A DNA stretch of 42,418 nucleotides. Origin: an uncultured Bacteroidales bacterium. GTDB lineage: Bacteria; Bacteroidota; Bacteroidia; Bacteroidales; Paludibacteraceae. Position 1 is the stretch's first letter, and every line of letters begins with the position of its first letter. The notes below the pieces were generated by a model. It was not told the origin of the DNA and did not search any database. It worked only from the letters and a program-made list of their open reading frames with translations. Position numbers and translations under genes: made by a program. The stretch is from positions 1 to 42,418 of the forward strand of contig CAMOUL010000018.1 in assembly GCA_946626605.1 (NCBI GenBank), given 5' to 3'. Below, in pieces: positions 25,363-32,728 of this stretch.

Positions 25363-25995
25363 TTATTTGTTGCGTGCTACAATAAATCGGATCATTCGAT
25401 CTTGCGGGAATGCATCCAGTTTGACGGGGATTATTTTGGACTCCAAGACATCATACTCATTCTTCCGCCAGGAAATCATGTCGTCCAACATATTGATATA
25501 CCATACTCTTTGGCGCGTGAAACGCCCTAACTTTTTCTCGTTTTTCAGGATCATATCCGTATCATCCCATCCTGAGATTAATAATAGAGCTCCGGGTTTC
25601 ATGATACGATGAAAATCCCCAAGAAATTGTCCCCATAGATTAGGATTGATATGATGAAAGACACCCCATGCGATCACGAAATCGTATTTATCTTGTCCGG
25701 AAATATCTCCCGGCGAACTGACCAAATGAATCGGAACATCCGTATATTGGTTCCGCAGCCAATCGACCAGTTGATCCGAAATCTCCGCCAACTCCAGCGC
25801 ATGTCCTTTGCGCATAAAATGCTCAGAAATAAGCGCATTCCCGCAACCATAATCCAAGATATCTCCTTGCGGAGGTGCAGGCGGAATATAGTTCTCCAAC
25901 ACCTTAATGCCGGCATCCGCCCACTGAGGACTCATCCACGGAGCATCCGAGAAGTGCTTCTGATATATCTTATCCCAAAATTCTCTTGTGTACAT
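25363..25995 (-). CDS. SAM-dependent class I methyltransferase
   Basis: A 210-residue class I methyltransferase. Motif I is ILDYGCGNALISEHF (DYGCGNA, 48-54), followed by an acidic strand end (ALELAEISDQLVDWL) and a later KYDFVIAWGVFHHINP, the usual motif IV/post-IV region of UbiE/TehB-like small-molecule enzymes. A loop with SGWDDTDMIL follows. The substrate is not evident. It sits inside the Liv operon between the ATPase LivF and the binding protein, with gaps of 3 and 11 bases. That placement suggests it modifies the transported compound, a signalling ligand or a component of the system. Insertion of a methyltransferase into a Liv operon is unusual. Confidence 0.8.
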   Translation of the reverse strand: MYTREFWDKIYQKHFSDAPWMSPQWADAGIKVLENYIPPAPPQGDILDYGCGNALISEHFMRKGHALELAEISDQLVDWLRNQYTDVPIHLVSSPGDISGQDKYDFVIAWGVFHHINPNLWGQFLGDFHRIMKPGALLLISGWDDTDMILKNEKKLGRFTRQRVWYINMLDDMISWRKNEYDVLESKIIPVKLDAFPQDRMIRFIVARNK

Positions 25996-25998
25996 ATC

Positions 25999-26715
25999 CT
26001 ATAATCCTAATGCCTCCATGACGGCTTTTCGCATTTCTTCTTCGCCCAAATTTGCAAAGGTCTTTCCTATCGTTCCTTGAGAGAGCAGAATCGATCGGTC
26101 GCAGAAAGAAATAGCTTTGTTGATATTTTGTTCTATGAGGATGATTGTCACATGTAAGGTACGCTTGACGATCTCCAACAGTTCATACATTTTCTCCACG
26201 CTCACGGGAGAAAGACCCGCCGACGGTTCGTCCAAAATCAACAGGCTTGGCTTCGTCGCTAAAGCCATCGCCAACGCTAATTGATGACGCTGTCCTCCAC
26301 TGAGTTTATCTGCCGTTCTTTTTCCCATTTCGCGACTTGACTCATTTAATAAAGGGATCATTTTCGTTATCAACTCTCTATATGCTTTATCCTTATTATT
26401 GCCAAAAGCAAGGTCCAGATTCTCCTGTACTGTCATGGTGGTGAAGACTTGTCCGCCCTGCCTCATAATGGAGATTCCTAAACGGGAGAGTTCCCTTGTC
26501 GGCAGAAGAGATATATCTTTGCCTTCAAAAATCAATTGCCCGGTTCTATACGGTAGCAGATTCATAATCGACTTGCCGAGCGTGGATTTACCCGATCCAT
26601 TCAGACCAATGACACCCAATACCTCGCCATCATGAATGTCGAGATCGATTCCCTTGAGAATCTCTATGCCACTGACGTATCCGGCATGAAGGTTTTTAAT
26701 CACAAGTTTACTCAT
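25999..26715 (-). CDS. livF: Liv-type ABC transporter ATPase (LivF-like)
   Basis: A 238-residue ABC ATPase with Walker A GLNGSGKS (37-44), signature LSGGQ (138-142) and Walker B LLILDEP (158-164). It also has SAGLSP and the ERGxLFT-like region PTRELSRLGISIMRQGGQVF typical of LivF. The C-terminus (LIEQNINKAISFCDRSILLSQG) fits the family. Energises import with the LivG-like partner; its start overlaps the livG stop by four bases. Confidence 0.88.
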   Translation of the reverse strand: MSKLVIKNLHAGYVSGIEILKGIDLDIHDGEVLGVIGLNGSGKSTLGKSIMNLLPYRTGQLIFEGKDISLLPTRELSRLGISIMRQGGQVFTTMTVQENLDLAFGNNKDKAYRELITKMIPLLNESSREMGKRTADKLSGGQRHQLALAMALATKPSLLILDEPSAGLSPVSVEKMYELLEIVKRTLHVTIILIEQNINKAISFCDRSILLSQGTIGKTFANLGEEEMRKAVMEALGL

Positions 26716-27497
26716 ACTCCGAGATAGCTATTCTTTACACCTTCATCATTTAAGACCTGCTCAGTCTGACCATATTGCATAATCTTACCATTATCCAAAT
26801 AAGCGCAATTAGTAGCCAGCGATTTGACAAAATTCATATTGTGCTCAATGAGCAAAACGGTCATGTGCTGTTCTTCTACCAGTTTGCGGATAATATCCGC
26901 TATCGTCTTGATATACACCGGGTTAACTCCGGACGTAGGCTCATCCAACAATAGGATCTTGCTCTCCCCCATCAGCAGTCTGGCGATACCGATTAACCGC
27001 TGTTCTCCATAAGAAAGAGCGGAGGCTTTTTGATCCAGCATAGATAGATATTTACTATCGCTTCCAAACAATTTATTGATGATATCTATCGCTCTTTGCT
27101 CCTTTTGGTACTCATGTGTCCTGATGGATTTCCAAGCAATGAACGGGCTGATAGGATGTTCTCCCATAGTATCCACAGATGCCATCTTCATATTCTCCAT
27201 CAACGTCAGATTTCCCATTAGTTGCGTTCCCTGAAACAGACGACCGATACCTGCTTGTGCGCGTTTGTAAGTAGGTAGAGGTCGAATATCCTTACCATCG
27301 ATCAGTACCTTACCTTGATAGTCCGTTATGAAACCGGATATGATATTAAACAGCGTGGTCTTTCCGGTACCATTGCCGCCTACGATAGCCGTTATCTCTC
27401 CCTCACTCACCGCAAGGTTCACGCCTTGCAGCAAATGAAAATCTCCTTTTCGAGAGTTGGAGAACGTCAACCGTATATCTTGCAATTCCAATTTCAT
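26712..27497 (-). CDS. livG: Liv-type ABC transporter ATPase (LivG-like)
   Basis: A 261-residue ABC ATPase: Walker A GGNGTGKT (40-47), signature LSYGE (161-165) and Walker B ILLLDEP (181-187) followed by TSGVNP. The conserved GIGRLFQGTQLMGNLTLMEN stretch and the terminal LIEHNMNFVKSLATNCAYLD are LivG hallmarks. It forms a heterodimer with LivF at the cytoplasmic face of the LivH/LivM permease. The gene is one base from livM and overlaps livF. Confidence 0.88.
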   Translation of the reverse strand: MKLELQDIRLTFSNSRKGDFHLLQGVNLAVSEGEITAIVGGNGTGKTTLFNIISGFITDYQGKVLIDGKDIRPLPTYKRAQAGIGRLFQGTQLMGNLTLMENMKMASVDTMGEHPISPFIAWKSIRTHEYQKEQRAIDIINKLFGSDSKYLSMLDQKASALSYGEQRLIGIARLLMGESKILLLDEPTSGVNPVYIKTIADIIRKLVEEQHMTVLLIEHNMNFVKSLATNCAYLDNGKIMQYGQTEQVLNDEGVKNSYLGV

Positions 27498-27498
27498 G

Positions 27499-28371
27499 TC
27501 ACTTGCTCATTTCTTCCCCTAACATACCTTGAGGACGGACAAACATAATAACGACCAAGGCCAAGCCGTAAATAATCTCCCTTAGCGGAGCTGCCACTGC
27601 ATCCGGCAGACCAATAAATCGCAGTAACTCAGGTAAAATCACTACAAAGAGCGCTCCGGCAATAGAACCCTTGGCATTTCCTACGCCACCTATAAATAGC
27701 GCACAAATAATAAAGAGACTCTCATTGAGCGTGAAACTGGTAGGATCTATGAAGCGTACATACGAAGCATACAATAATCCCGCAATGCCGGAGAAAGCGG
27801 CAGACAGGAAGAATGCCCTTGTCTTCGCTGCGCTCGTGTTGCGCCCCAGTGCTTTAACCGCAGTCTCATCCGCTCGGATAGCTCTTAAAAGCCGACCGTA
27901 GGGAGATTTCTTCAGCGCCACAAAGATTCCCACCATCGCACACATCACTACAGCAGTAAAGATAGCATAAGGTACAACCCCTTTCAAACTCCAGAGACCC
28001 AATATCTTAATGGCGGGTATGCCGGATATGCCGTATGGCCCCTTGGTAACGTCCACCCAATTATACAGGATGGTGAAAATAATCATCTGAAATCCCAAAG
28101 TAGCCAGAGTAAAATAGTCATTTTTCAGTTTCAGGGAGGCATACGAGATTAAAAGACTAAACACACCGGTTATGACCGAGACAATAAGCGCGATAACAAT
28201 AAACGGAAGATCGAACTGCATAAGCAGCATCGTACCGATATAGGCTCCTATACCATAGAATGCTGCCTGGCATAGCGTCAACAACCCCGCCATTCCTACG
28301 GTCATATTCGCCCCGAGGATAAGAATAATGTATATATTCAGCAGCACTATGATATGCAGAAAGTAGTTCAT
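27499..28371 (-). CDS. livM: Liv-type ABC transporter permease (LivM-like)
   Basis: A 290-residue integral membrane protein with about eight to ten helices. It has the LivM signature region (NDYFTLATLGFQMIIF), the cytoplasmic coupling loop SPYGRLLRAIRADETAVKALG, AFFLSAAFSGIAGLLYASYV and the terminal GGVGNAKGSIAGALFVVILP. Forms the channel together with LivH. Spacing is five bases after livH and one base before livG. Confidence 0.87.
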   Translation of the reverse strand: MNYFLHIIVLLNIYIILILGANMTVGMAGLLTLCQAAFYGIGAYIGTMLLMQFDLPFIVIALIVSVITGVFSLLISYASLKLKNDYFTLATLGFQMIIFTILYNWVDVTKGPYGISGIPAIKILGLWSLKGVVPYAIFTAVVMCAMVGIFVALKKSPYGRLLRAIRADETAVKALGRNTSAAKTRAFFLSAAFSGIAGLLYASYVRFIDPTSFTLNESLFIICALFIGGVGNAKGSIAGALFVVILPELLRFIGLPDAVAAPLREIIYGLALVVIMFVRPQGMLGEEMSK

Positions 28372-28376
28372 CTTCT

Positions 28377-29246
28377 CTATACGGTACGTTGTTTATAGCC
28401 GGCTATTCCTTGAGGTCTAAAGAAAAGGAAAAGCATTAGTATCAAAAATGTTACACCTGTCTGCCAGGAAGAAGGAAGTTGCATGAGTACAAGCGATTGA
28501 ACAAGACCTAATGTCAAACCGCCCAAGATACATGCCTCGAAGCGACCTATACCACCAATAATCATGGCAGCCAACGCATTAATTAATATATTCATGCCCA
28601 TGTTGGGATCCATGCCTACTTCATAGACATTGAGACAGGAACTGATTGCCACAAACGCCCCGCTCAGAAGAAAAACAATCGTACGGGTCTGATTCACATT
28701 ATACCCCAACGTGGTGTACAATACCTCATCATCGCTAAGCGCTCTAAACCGCTTCCCCCACGAAGTATAGTGAATAAATGCAACGAATGCCGCAACAGAA
28801 AGCAAGCCGATAACCGCTTGCCATACTTGCGGCTGGGATAGAATAAGATGACCAAAGGTATAGGTTGACTTGAGTGAGTTTTCAACCACCTTGGGGGCAT
28901 TGCCATATACCAAAACAACGAGATTGACCAATATCGTCAATACTCCGACTGCTGAAATCAACGATACATTAACCGACGATTGCCGCTTCGAAAGAGGACG
29001 GTAAACCAATACATCCACGAGCAGACTCACTCCCATCGTGGCGGCTACAGCCACCAACGCTCCTGCGAAAAGGGGTAAATGGAAGATCGACACTGCGGAA
29101 TAAAAAATATATGCCGCTACTACATACAAACCCGCTGCCGCCAAGTGAAAAATCTTGGTCGTATTATACACCAAGGCAAAGCCTATCGCCAGAAGCGAAT
29201 AGAGGAGGCCGGTGATTAGACCATTTATGACAAATTGCAGCAACAT
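28377..29246 (-). CDS. livH: Liv-type ABC transporter permease (LivH-like)
   Basis: A 289-residue membrane permease that opens with LLQFVINGLITGLLYSLLAI, the classic LivH start. The coupling region is WGKRFRALSDDEVLYTTLGY, followed by SGAFVAISSCLNVYEVGMDP and GGIGRFEACILGGLTLGLVQ. First gene of the ten-gene operon; a near-consensus promoter lies 40-71 bases upstream. All downstream genes follow with gaps of at most 11 bases or with overlaps. Confidence 0.88.
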   Translation of the reverse strand: MLLQFVINGLITGLLYSLLAIGFALVYNTTKIFHLAAAGLYVVAAYIFYSAVSIFHLPLFAGALVAVAATMGVSLLVDVLVYRPLSKRQSSVNVSLISAVGVLTILVNLVVLVYGNAPKVVENSLKSTYTFGHLILSQPQVWQAVIGLLSVAAFVAFIHYTSWGKRFRALSDDEVLYTTLGYNVNQTRTIVFLLSGAFVAISSCLNVYEVGMDPNMGMNILINALAAMIIGGIGRFEACILGGLTLGLVQSLVLMQLPSSWQTGVTFLILMLFLFFRPQGIAGYKQRTV

Positions 29247-29285
29247 ATTAGATTTTAGCGGGGGTTATTTCTATTATTCGGCGTG

Positions 29286-29317
29286 CAAAATTACTACTTT
29301 TTTTTGGAATACACAAA
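29286..29317 (-). promoter_or_regulatory. Promoter of the ten-gene Liv/kinase operon
   Basis: On the minus strand, TTTG (29314-29317), a 20-base spacer and TAATTTTG (29286-29293) match the Bacteroidetes primary-sigma consensus TTTG-N19/20-TAnnTTTG. Transcription would start near 29279, about 33 bases before livH. I see no other such promoter in the short gaps further down. Confidence 0.8.
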
Positions 29318-29349
29318 TTTTTCCGATATAAAATAAAATTTTCTCAATT

Positions 29350-30513
29350 TTATAACCTCATCATCACCACATCGTATTGGGCGAAGTAGGGGTAGCGTTT
29401 TTTGGTAGTATAGTTCGTGTTGGGCTGGACGAATTTGAGACGGACGAGGGTTTGCTCGTTGAGGAGATGACCGGGACGGGGACGGACGGCACAGCTGCCG
29501 TAATGCCAGACCCCGTTATCGTACTGCAGGTGACACTCGCAGCCTTCGTAGAGACGAATAGGATCGCGAAGCATCTCATCTATACGAGCTCGGTAAGATG
29601 CAATTTCTTCCGATTTCATCGGTAGTTTTCGCATCCATCTGAGGATCGTGAGCAGTTGGTAAAAAGCCACACGAGAGAGGTATTTCGCTTCGCCCGATTG
29701 GACATCTGCATCCACCGCCAGACTGCCAACTTCGTCGTCCTCATATTTGGCATGACTACCATTATTGACGGTGTCAGCCAGGGATCGGAAATTAGTCAGT
29801 ATATAAGAAGGAACTATCTCCGGCGCCAGATTGTGGATACCTGCCAGACGTTTCTCCGCAGCACGGATAGAATCGCTATCCTCGGTAAAAAGCCCGTGGT
29901 CCTTACCATACGAGACTGCGTAAGCCAGGAGTTTGCGCATAGCGTTAAAGACCGTGGTGTCCGCGGTGCGCTGCGGATCTTCGATCTTACGGATGATATC
30001 ATAGAGCCGGGAAGTGGTTCCTTCGTCCTCGAAGATATCAAAGACTCCGTCGTACCGCCTGCGGAGCGCTACGTTTTCCGAGTCCCGGGTCAGTTCCAGG
30101 ATGTCAGCGACCAATTGCTGCTGGTCCGTGTCTTTCTGATAGAACTGATGACGCGTCCATTCGCGCCGGGGAATAGCGCTGAGTAAGGAGGCCGAGTCGC
30201 CCAAAGCGGTCGTGAACACAAACCATGGAAGGTGCTTCTTCTCGCCCTCGCATCGACTGAGCACACGAGAGGCATAATCGCGGAAAGAATCCGTCGATTC
30301 GTGCTCATCGGAATGACGGATCTTGCAGTTGATATCCAGTATCACGGCATCGCATATCTCCAGATTATTGGGATTGGAAAGCCACTGGACACCATCGACG
30401 TAATTATCCTTCGTGAACACCTGGATTCCGGCCTCGTGAAGGCGTGCCAGGAAGTCTTCACGGGGCGCCTCGTCAATCCAAAAGACTACTATATTGCGGG
30501 GAGCGACACTCAT
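29350..30513 (-). CDS. Receiver-domain protein with unknown C-terminal output
   Basis: A 387-residue soluble protein. Residues ~5-140 read as a canonical receiver: acidic pair D14/E15 (VVFWIDEAP), phosphoacceptor D60 (CDAVILDINC), T101/T102 (WFVFTTA) and K127 (FYQKDTD), at CheY-like spacing. The rest (~145-387) is helical then beta-rich (ECHLQYDNGVWHYGSCAVRP, LVRLKFVQPNTNYT) and carries no DNA-binding domain I recognise. It is the last gene of the AAA/phosphatase/kinase module and overlaps the kinase-AAA gene by four bases (ATGA). No histidine kinase is encoded in this module, so phosphate could come from the large kinase of the next operon, whose promoter begins just downstream of this gene. 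Confidence 0.7.
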   Translation of the reverse strand: MSVAPRNIVVFWIDEAPREDFLARLHEAGIQVFTKDNYVDGVQWLSNPNNLEICDAVILDINCKIRHSDEHESTDSFRDYASRVLSRCEGEKKHLPWFVFTTALGDSASLLSAIPRREWTRHQFYQKDTDQQQLVADILELTRDSENVALRRRYDGVFDIFEDEGTTSRLYDIIRKIEDPQRTADTTVFNAMRKLLAYAVSYGKDHGLFTEDSDSIRAAEKRLAGIHNLAPEIVPSYILTNFRSLADTVNNGSHAKYEDDEVGSLAVDADVQSGEAKYLSRVAFYQLLTILRWMRKLPMKSEEIASYRARIDEMLRDPIRLYEGCECHLQYDNGVWHYGSCAVRPRPGHLLNEQTLVRLKFVQPNTNYTTKKRYPYFAQYDVVMMRL

Positions 30514-32216
30514 TGGAATCCGATGCGGTTGGGTTTGGTGATCAATAGCGACGAGGGATGGTTCTTAATGACGTTCGTCAGATGAGTCTGGGTGACAGGC
30601 TTGTCGGCGATGGCGGCAAAAAGCGCTGCTTCGTTCACCACAAACGGGATGTCCGAGGAGGCATATCCTTCCGTCAGTTCTGCCAACTCGGTGATATTCA
30701 GATCCTCCGCCAGAGGGCGATTGGCGAGATACATCTCAAAGAGCCGCTTGCGCATCTCCAGGTCAGGGGCCTTGATCTCAATGAGCAGATCGAAACGCCC
30801 GGTACGAAGCGCCGCGGGGTCGATGATATCTTTGCGGTTGGTCGTACCGATAACCAGGATACCCCGTTTATGACACTCGTTCATCTGCACGAGGAACTCA
30901 TTGACCTCGTCGTTATGGCTGGAATTGCCTGATACTTCTTTCCTACCGGATAGAATTCCGTCGATTTCATCGATACAAAGCACGCAATGACCATGCTTCT
31001 CCGCCCTCAGAAAAATCTTCTGGATATTCTCCTGCGTCTCATGCTGGTAGGCACTGCCAAGCGATGCGGTACTGATAAACTCCATCTCCCATTTCAGCTC
31101 TTCCGCCAGTTTGGAAGCGAAATAGGTCTTGCCGCATCCCGGAGGTCCGTAGAAAAGGATGCCGTTGGGCAAGTGCAGGCGATACTGCATGGCTTTCTCC
31201 GGATGCTTCAACGGCCAAAGAACCCGCTGTCCGAGGTTCTGCTTGAGTTCATCCATGCCTGCTATCTCCGCAAATCCCATCTTCTTCTCTTTGCTGAGCG
31301 CTTGTACATCTACATTGATACGTGATTTCCTGCCTACCTCACTCAACGGCGCCTCCAATAACCGCTCCAGCTCCTCGTTCGTGATCCTACCGTCCATCGT
31401 TCGCGCCATTGCTTCGTACATAGGCGGATGAACGGAAACGAGGGGTTTCAGAAGCGAGTCCACCGGATGATCCTTCCGCCACCGTACCATGTTGATATGC
31501 TGCTCCACGAACGGCATATCGTTCGTAATGGGGCAGTCATCCCAAGGCCTTTTGCCCGTCAGCATCGTATAGAGGATAGCTCCAATGGAAAAAAGATCAT
31601 CGGATTCGTTCACTTTCTGGGTGGACAACAGATCGGTGTGAGAATAGTAGGGATCGACTTTCTCAAAACGCTTTGCCTTATAGGCTACCTCCCCGGCCGG
31701 TCGGCGCTCGCAGGCATACTCCAGATCGAACAGTTTCGGCGTATAGGTGCCGTCACTATTGATCTCCATAAGGACGTTTTGCGGCGTTATATCCAGATGG
31801 TACACCCCGTGACTATGGAGATGCTGGATAGCTTTGACCAACGCCAGGGCTACCGCCTGCGCTTCACCCTGCGTCAGCTGACCGTTCTCCTCTATATACT
31901 GCGAGAGGAGTTTGCCGCTGAAATACTTGGTGACTAAATATACAATATCGGTTGTTCCTTCTTTTTCCCGTCCGGAACACATTAGGTGCGGCAGATAATC
32001 GCAGAGACCCAAATGGTTATACGCCCATAGTTCCTGCGGATCCTCTCCATTCCGTAAGAAATCGGGTATATGATTCATGTCATACACCTTCATAAAAAAT
32101 TGGAAATGATCTTTATCCGCCACACAATAGGTCTGCGTATATTCCTTGCGGGTCAAGGGATAAAGAACCACATAGTTCCCGATGCCTGTTCCTTTTTTAA
32201 ACTCGTTCATAGACAC
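30510..32216 (-). CDS. Ser/Thr protein kinase fused to AAA+ ATPase
   Basis: A 568-residue two-domain protein. The kinase spans ~10-290: invariant-Lys candidate K43 (FFMKVYD), catalytic loop YHLDITPQNVL with D142 and N147, metal-binding loop FDLE (D164) in place of DFG, and a degenerate glycine loop. After a linker, a AAA+ domain at ~318-550 has Walker A GPPGCGKT (357-364), Walker B CVLCIDEID (D416/E417), sensor-1 TTN (458-460) and arginines in ALRTGRFD (R471/R474). The AAA part is complete and is like proteasome/FtsH/Vps4-type ATPases. It may use ATP to remodel a target, with the kinase adding phosphate. Gaps are 6 bases to the phosphatase gene and a 4-base overlap with the receiver gene. In-frame Met codons at residues 1 and 3 are both possible starts. 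Confidence 0.85.
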   Translation of the reverse strand: MSMNEFKKGTGIGNYVVLYPLTRKEYTQTYCVADKDHFQFFMKVYDMNHIPDFLRNGEDPQELWAYNHLGLCDYLPHLMCSGREKEGTTDIVYLVTKYFSGKLLSQYIEENGQLTQGEAQAVALALVKAIQHLHSHGVYHLDITPQNVLMEINSDGTYTPKLFDLEYACERRPAGEVAYKAKRFEKVDPYYSHTDLLSTQKVNESDDLFSIGAILYTMLTGKRPWDDCPITNDMPFVEQHINMVRWRKDHPVDSLLKPLVSVHPPMYEAMARTMDGRITNEELERLLEAPLSEVGRKSRINVDVQALSKEKKMGFAEIAGMDELKQNLGQRVLWPLKHPEKAMQYRLHLPNGILFYGPPGCGKTYFASKLAEELKWEMEFISTASLGSAYQHETQENIQKIFLRAEKHGHCVLCIDEIDGILSGRKEVSGNSSHNDEVNEFLVQMNECHKRGILVIGTTNRKDIIDPAALRTGRFDLLIEIKAPDLEMRKRLFEMYLANRPLAEDLNITELAELTEGYASSDIPFVVNEAALFAAIADKPVTQTHLTNVIKNHPSSLLITKPNRIGFQ

Positions 32217-32222
32217 TCCTTA

Positions 32223-32720
32223 TTAGTCTTCCGTATAGTACTCCAATATTGCTTTGCAAGCGATGTATATATCTTGGTAGGCAGCCTCGAAATTACGGGT
32301 GTACCAAGGATCCGATACATCCCGCCTATCACCGGCCCATTGCATCATGAGCGAGGTCTTCTCATCCGTATCGAAATAGTCGACGATATCGTCAAAATCC
32401 TGATGGGCGATGTCCGGGATATAGGTGATGTTATCATAATCGGCGCAGATCACCTTATCGTTGTACTCATATTCCTCAAGGGTCAGTTGGTGGGCTCTAT
32501 GCGGACCGAAAGGAATGCCATGCTCCCGCAGTTTGAGTTTAGCAGGTGGGTAGATATCATTGCCTGTTTCTTCCGTTGAAACCGCAGCAGATGACACTTC
32601 AAAGCGATCTTCTACACCGGCTTTTTTCGCCAGATATCTGAAGATATACTCCGCCATCGGGGAACGGCATATATTCCCATGACAGACGAAGACAATACGT
32701 ATTTTGTTATCCTTTCTCAT
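32223..32720 (-). CDS. Low-molecular-weight protein-tyrosine phosphatase
   Basis: A 165-residue LMW-PTP: P-loop CHGNICRS with nucleophile C13 and R19, and the general acid D137 in the DP loop (VSDPWY). The length and the FVCHGNICRSPMAE start are typical. It could act on phosphotyrosine or phosphoarginine; members near kinases often reverse them. Here it is encoded between the triple-AAA protein (8 bases) and the kinase-AAA fusion (6 bases), so the natural hypothesis is that it dephosphorylates a target of that kinase or the kinase itself. Confidence 0.92.
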   Translation of the reverse strand: MRKDNKIRIVFVCHGNICRSPMAEYIFRYLAKKAGVEDRFEVSSAAVSTEETGNDIYPPAKLKLREHGIPFGPHRAHQLTLEEYEYNDKVICADYDNITYIPDIAHQDFDDIVDYFDTDEKTSLMMQWAGDRRDVSDPWYTRNFEAAYQDIYIACKAILEYYTED

Positions 32721-32728
32721 ATCTGTCC

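Noticed and set aside
29247..29349. Terminator between the receiver gene and the Liv operon
   Set aside because: The 103-base gap has a U/A-rich stretch but no convincing stem; whether the upstream module reads through stays open.
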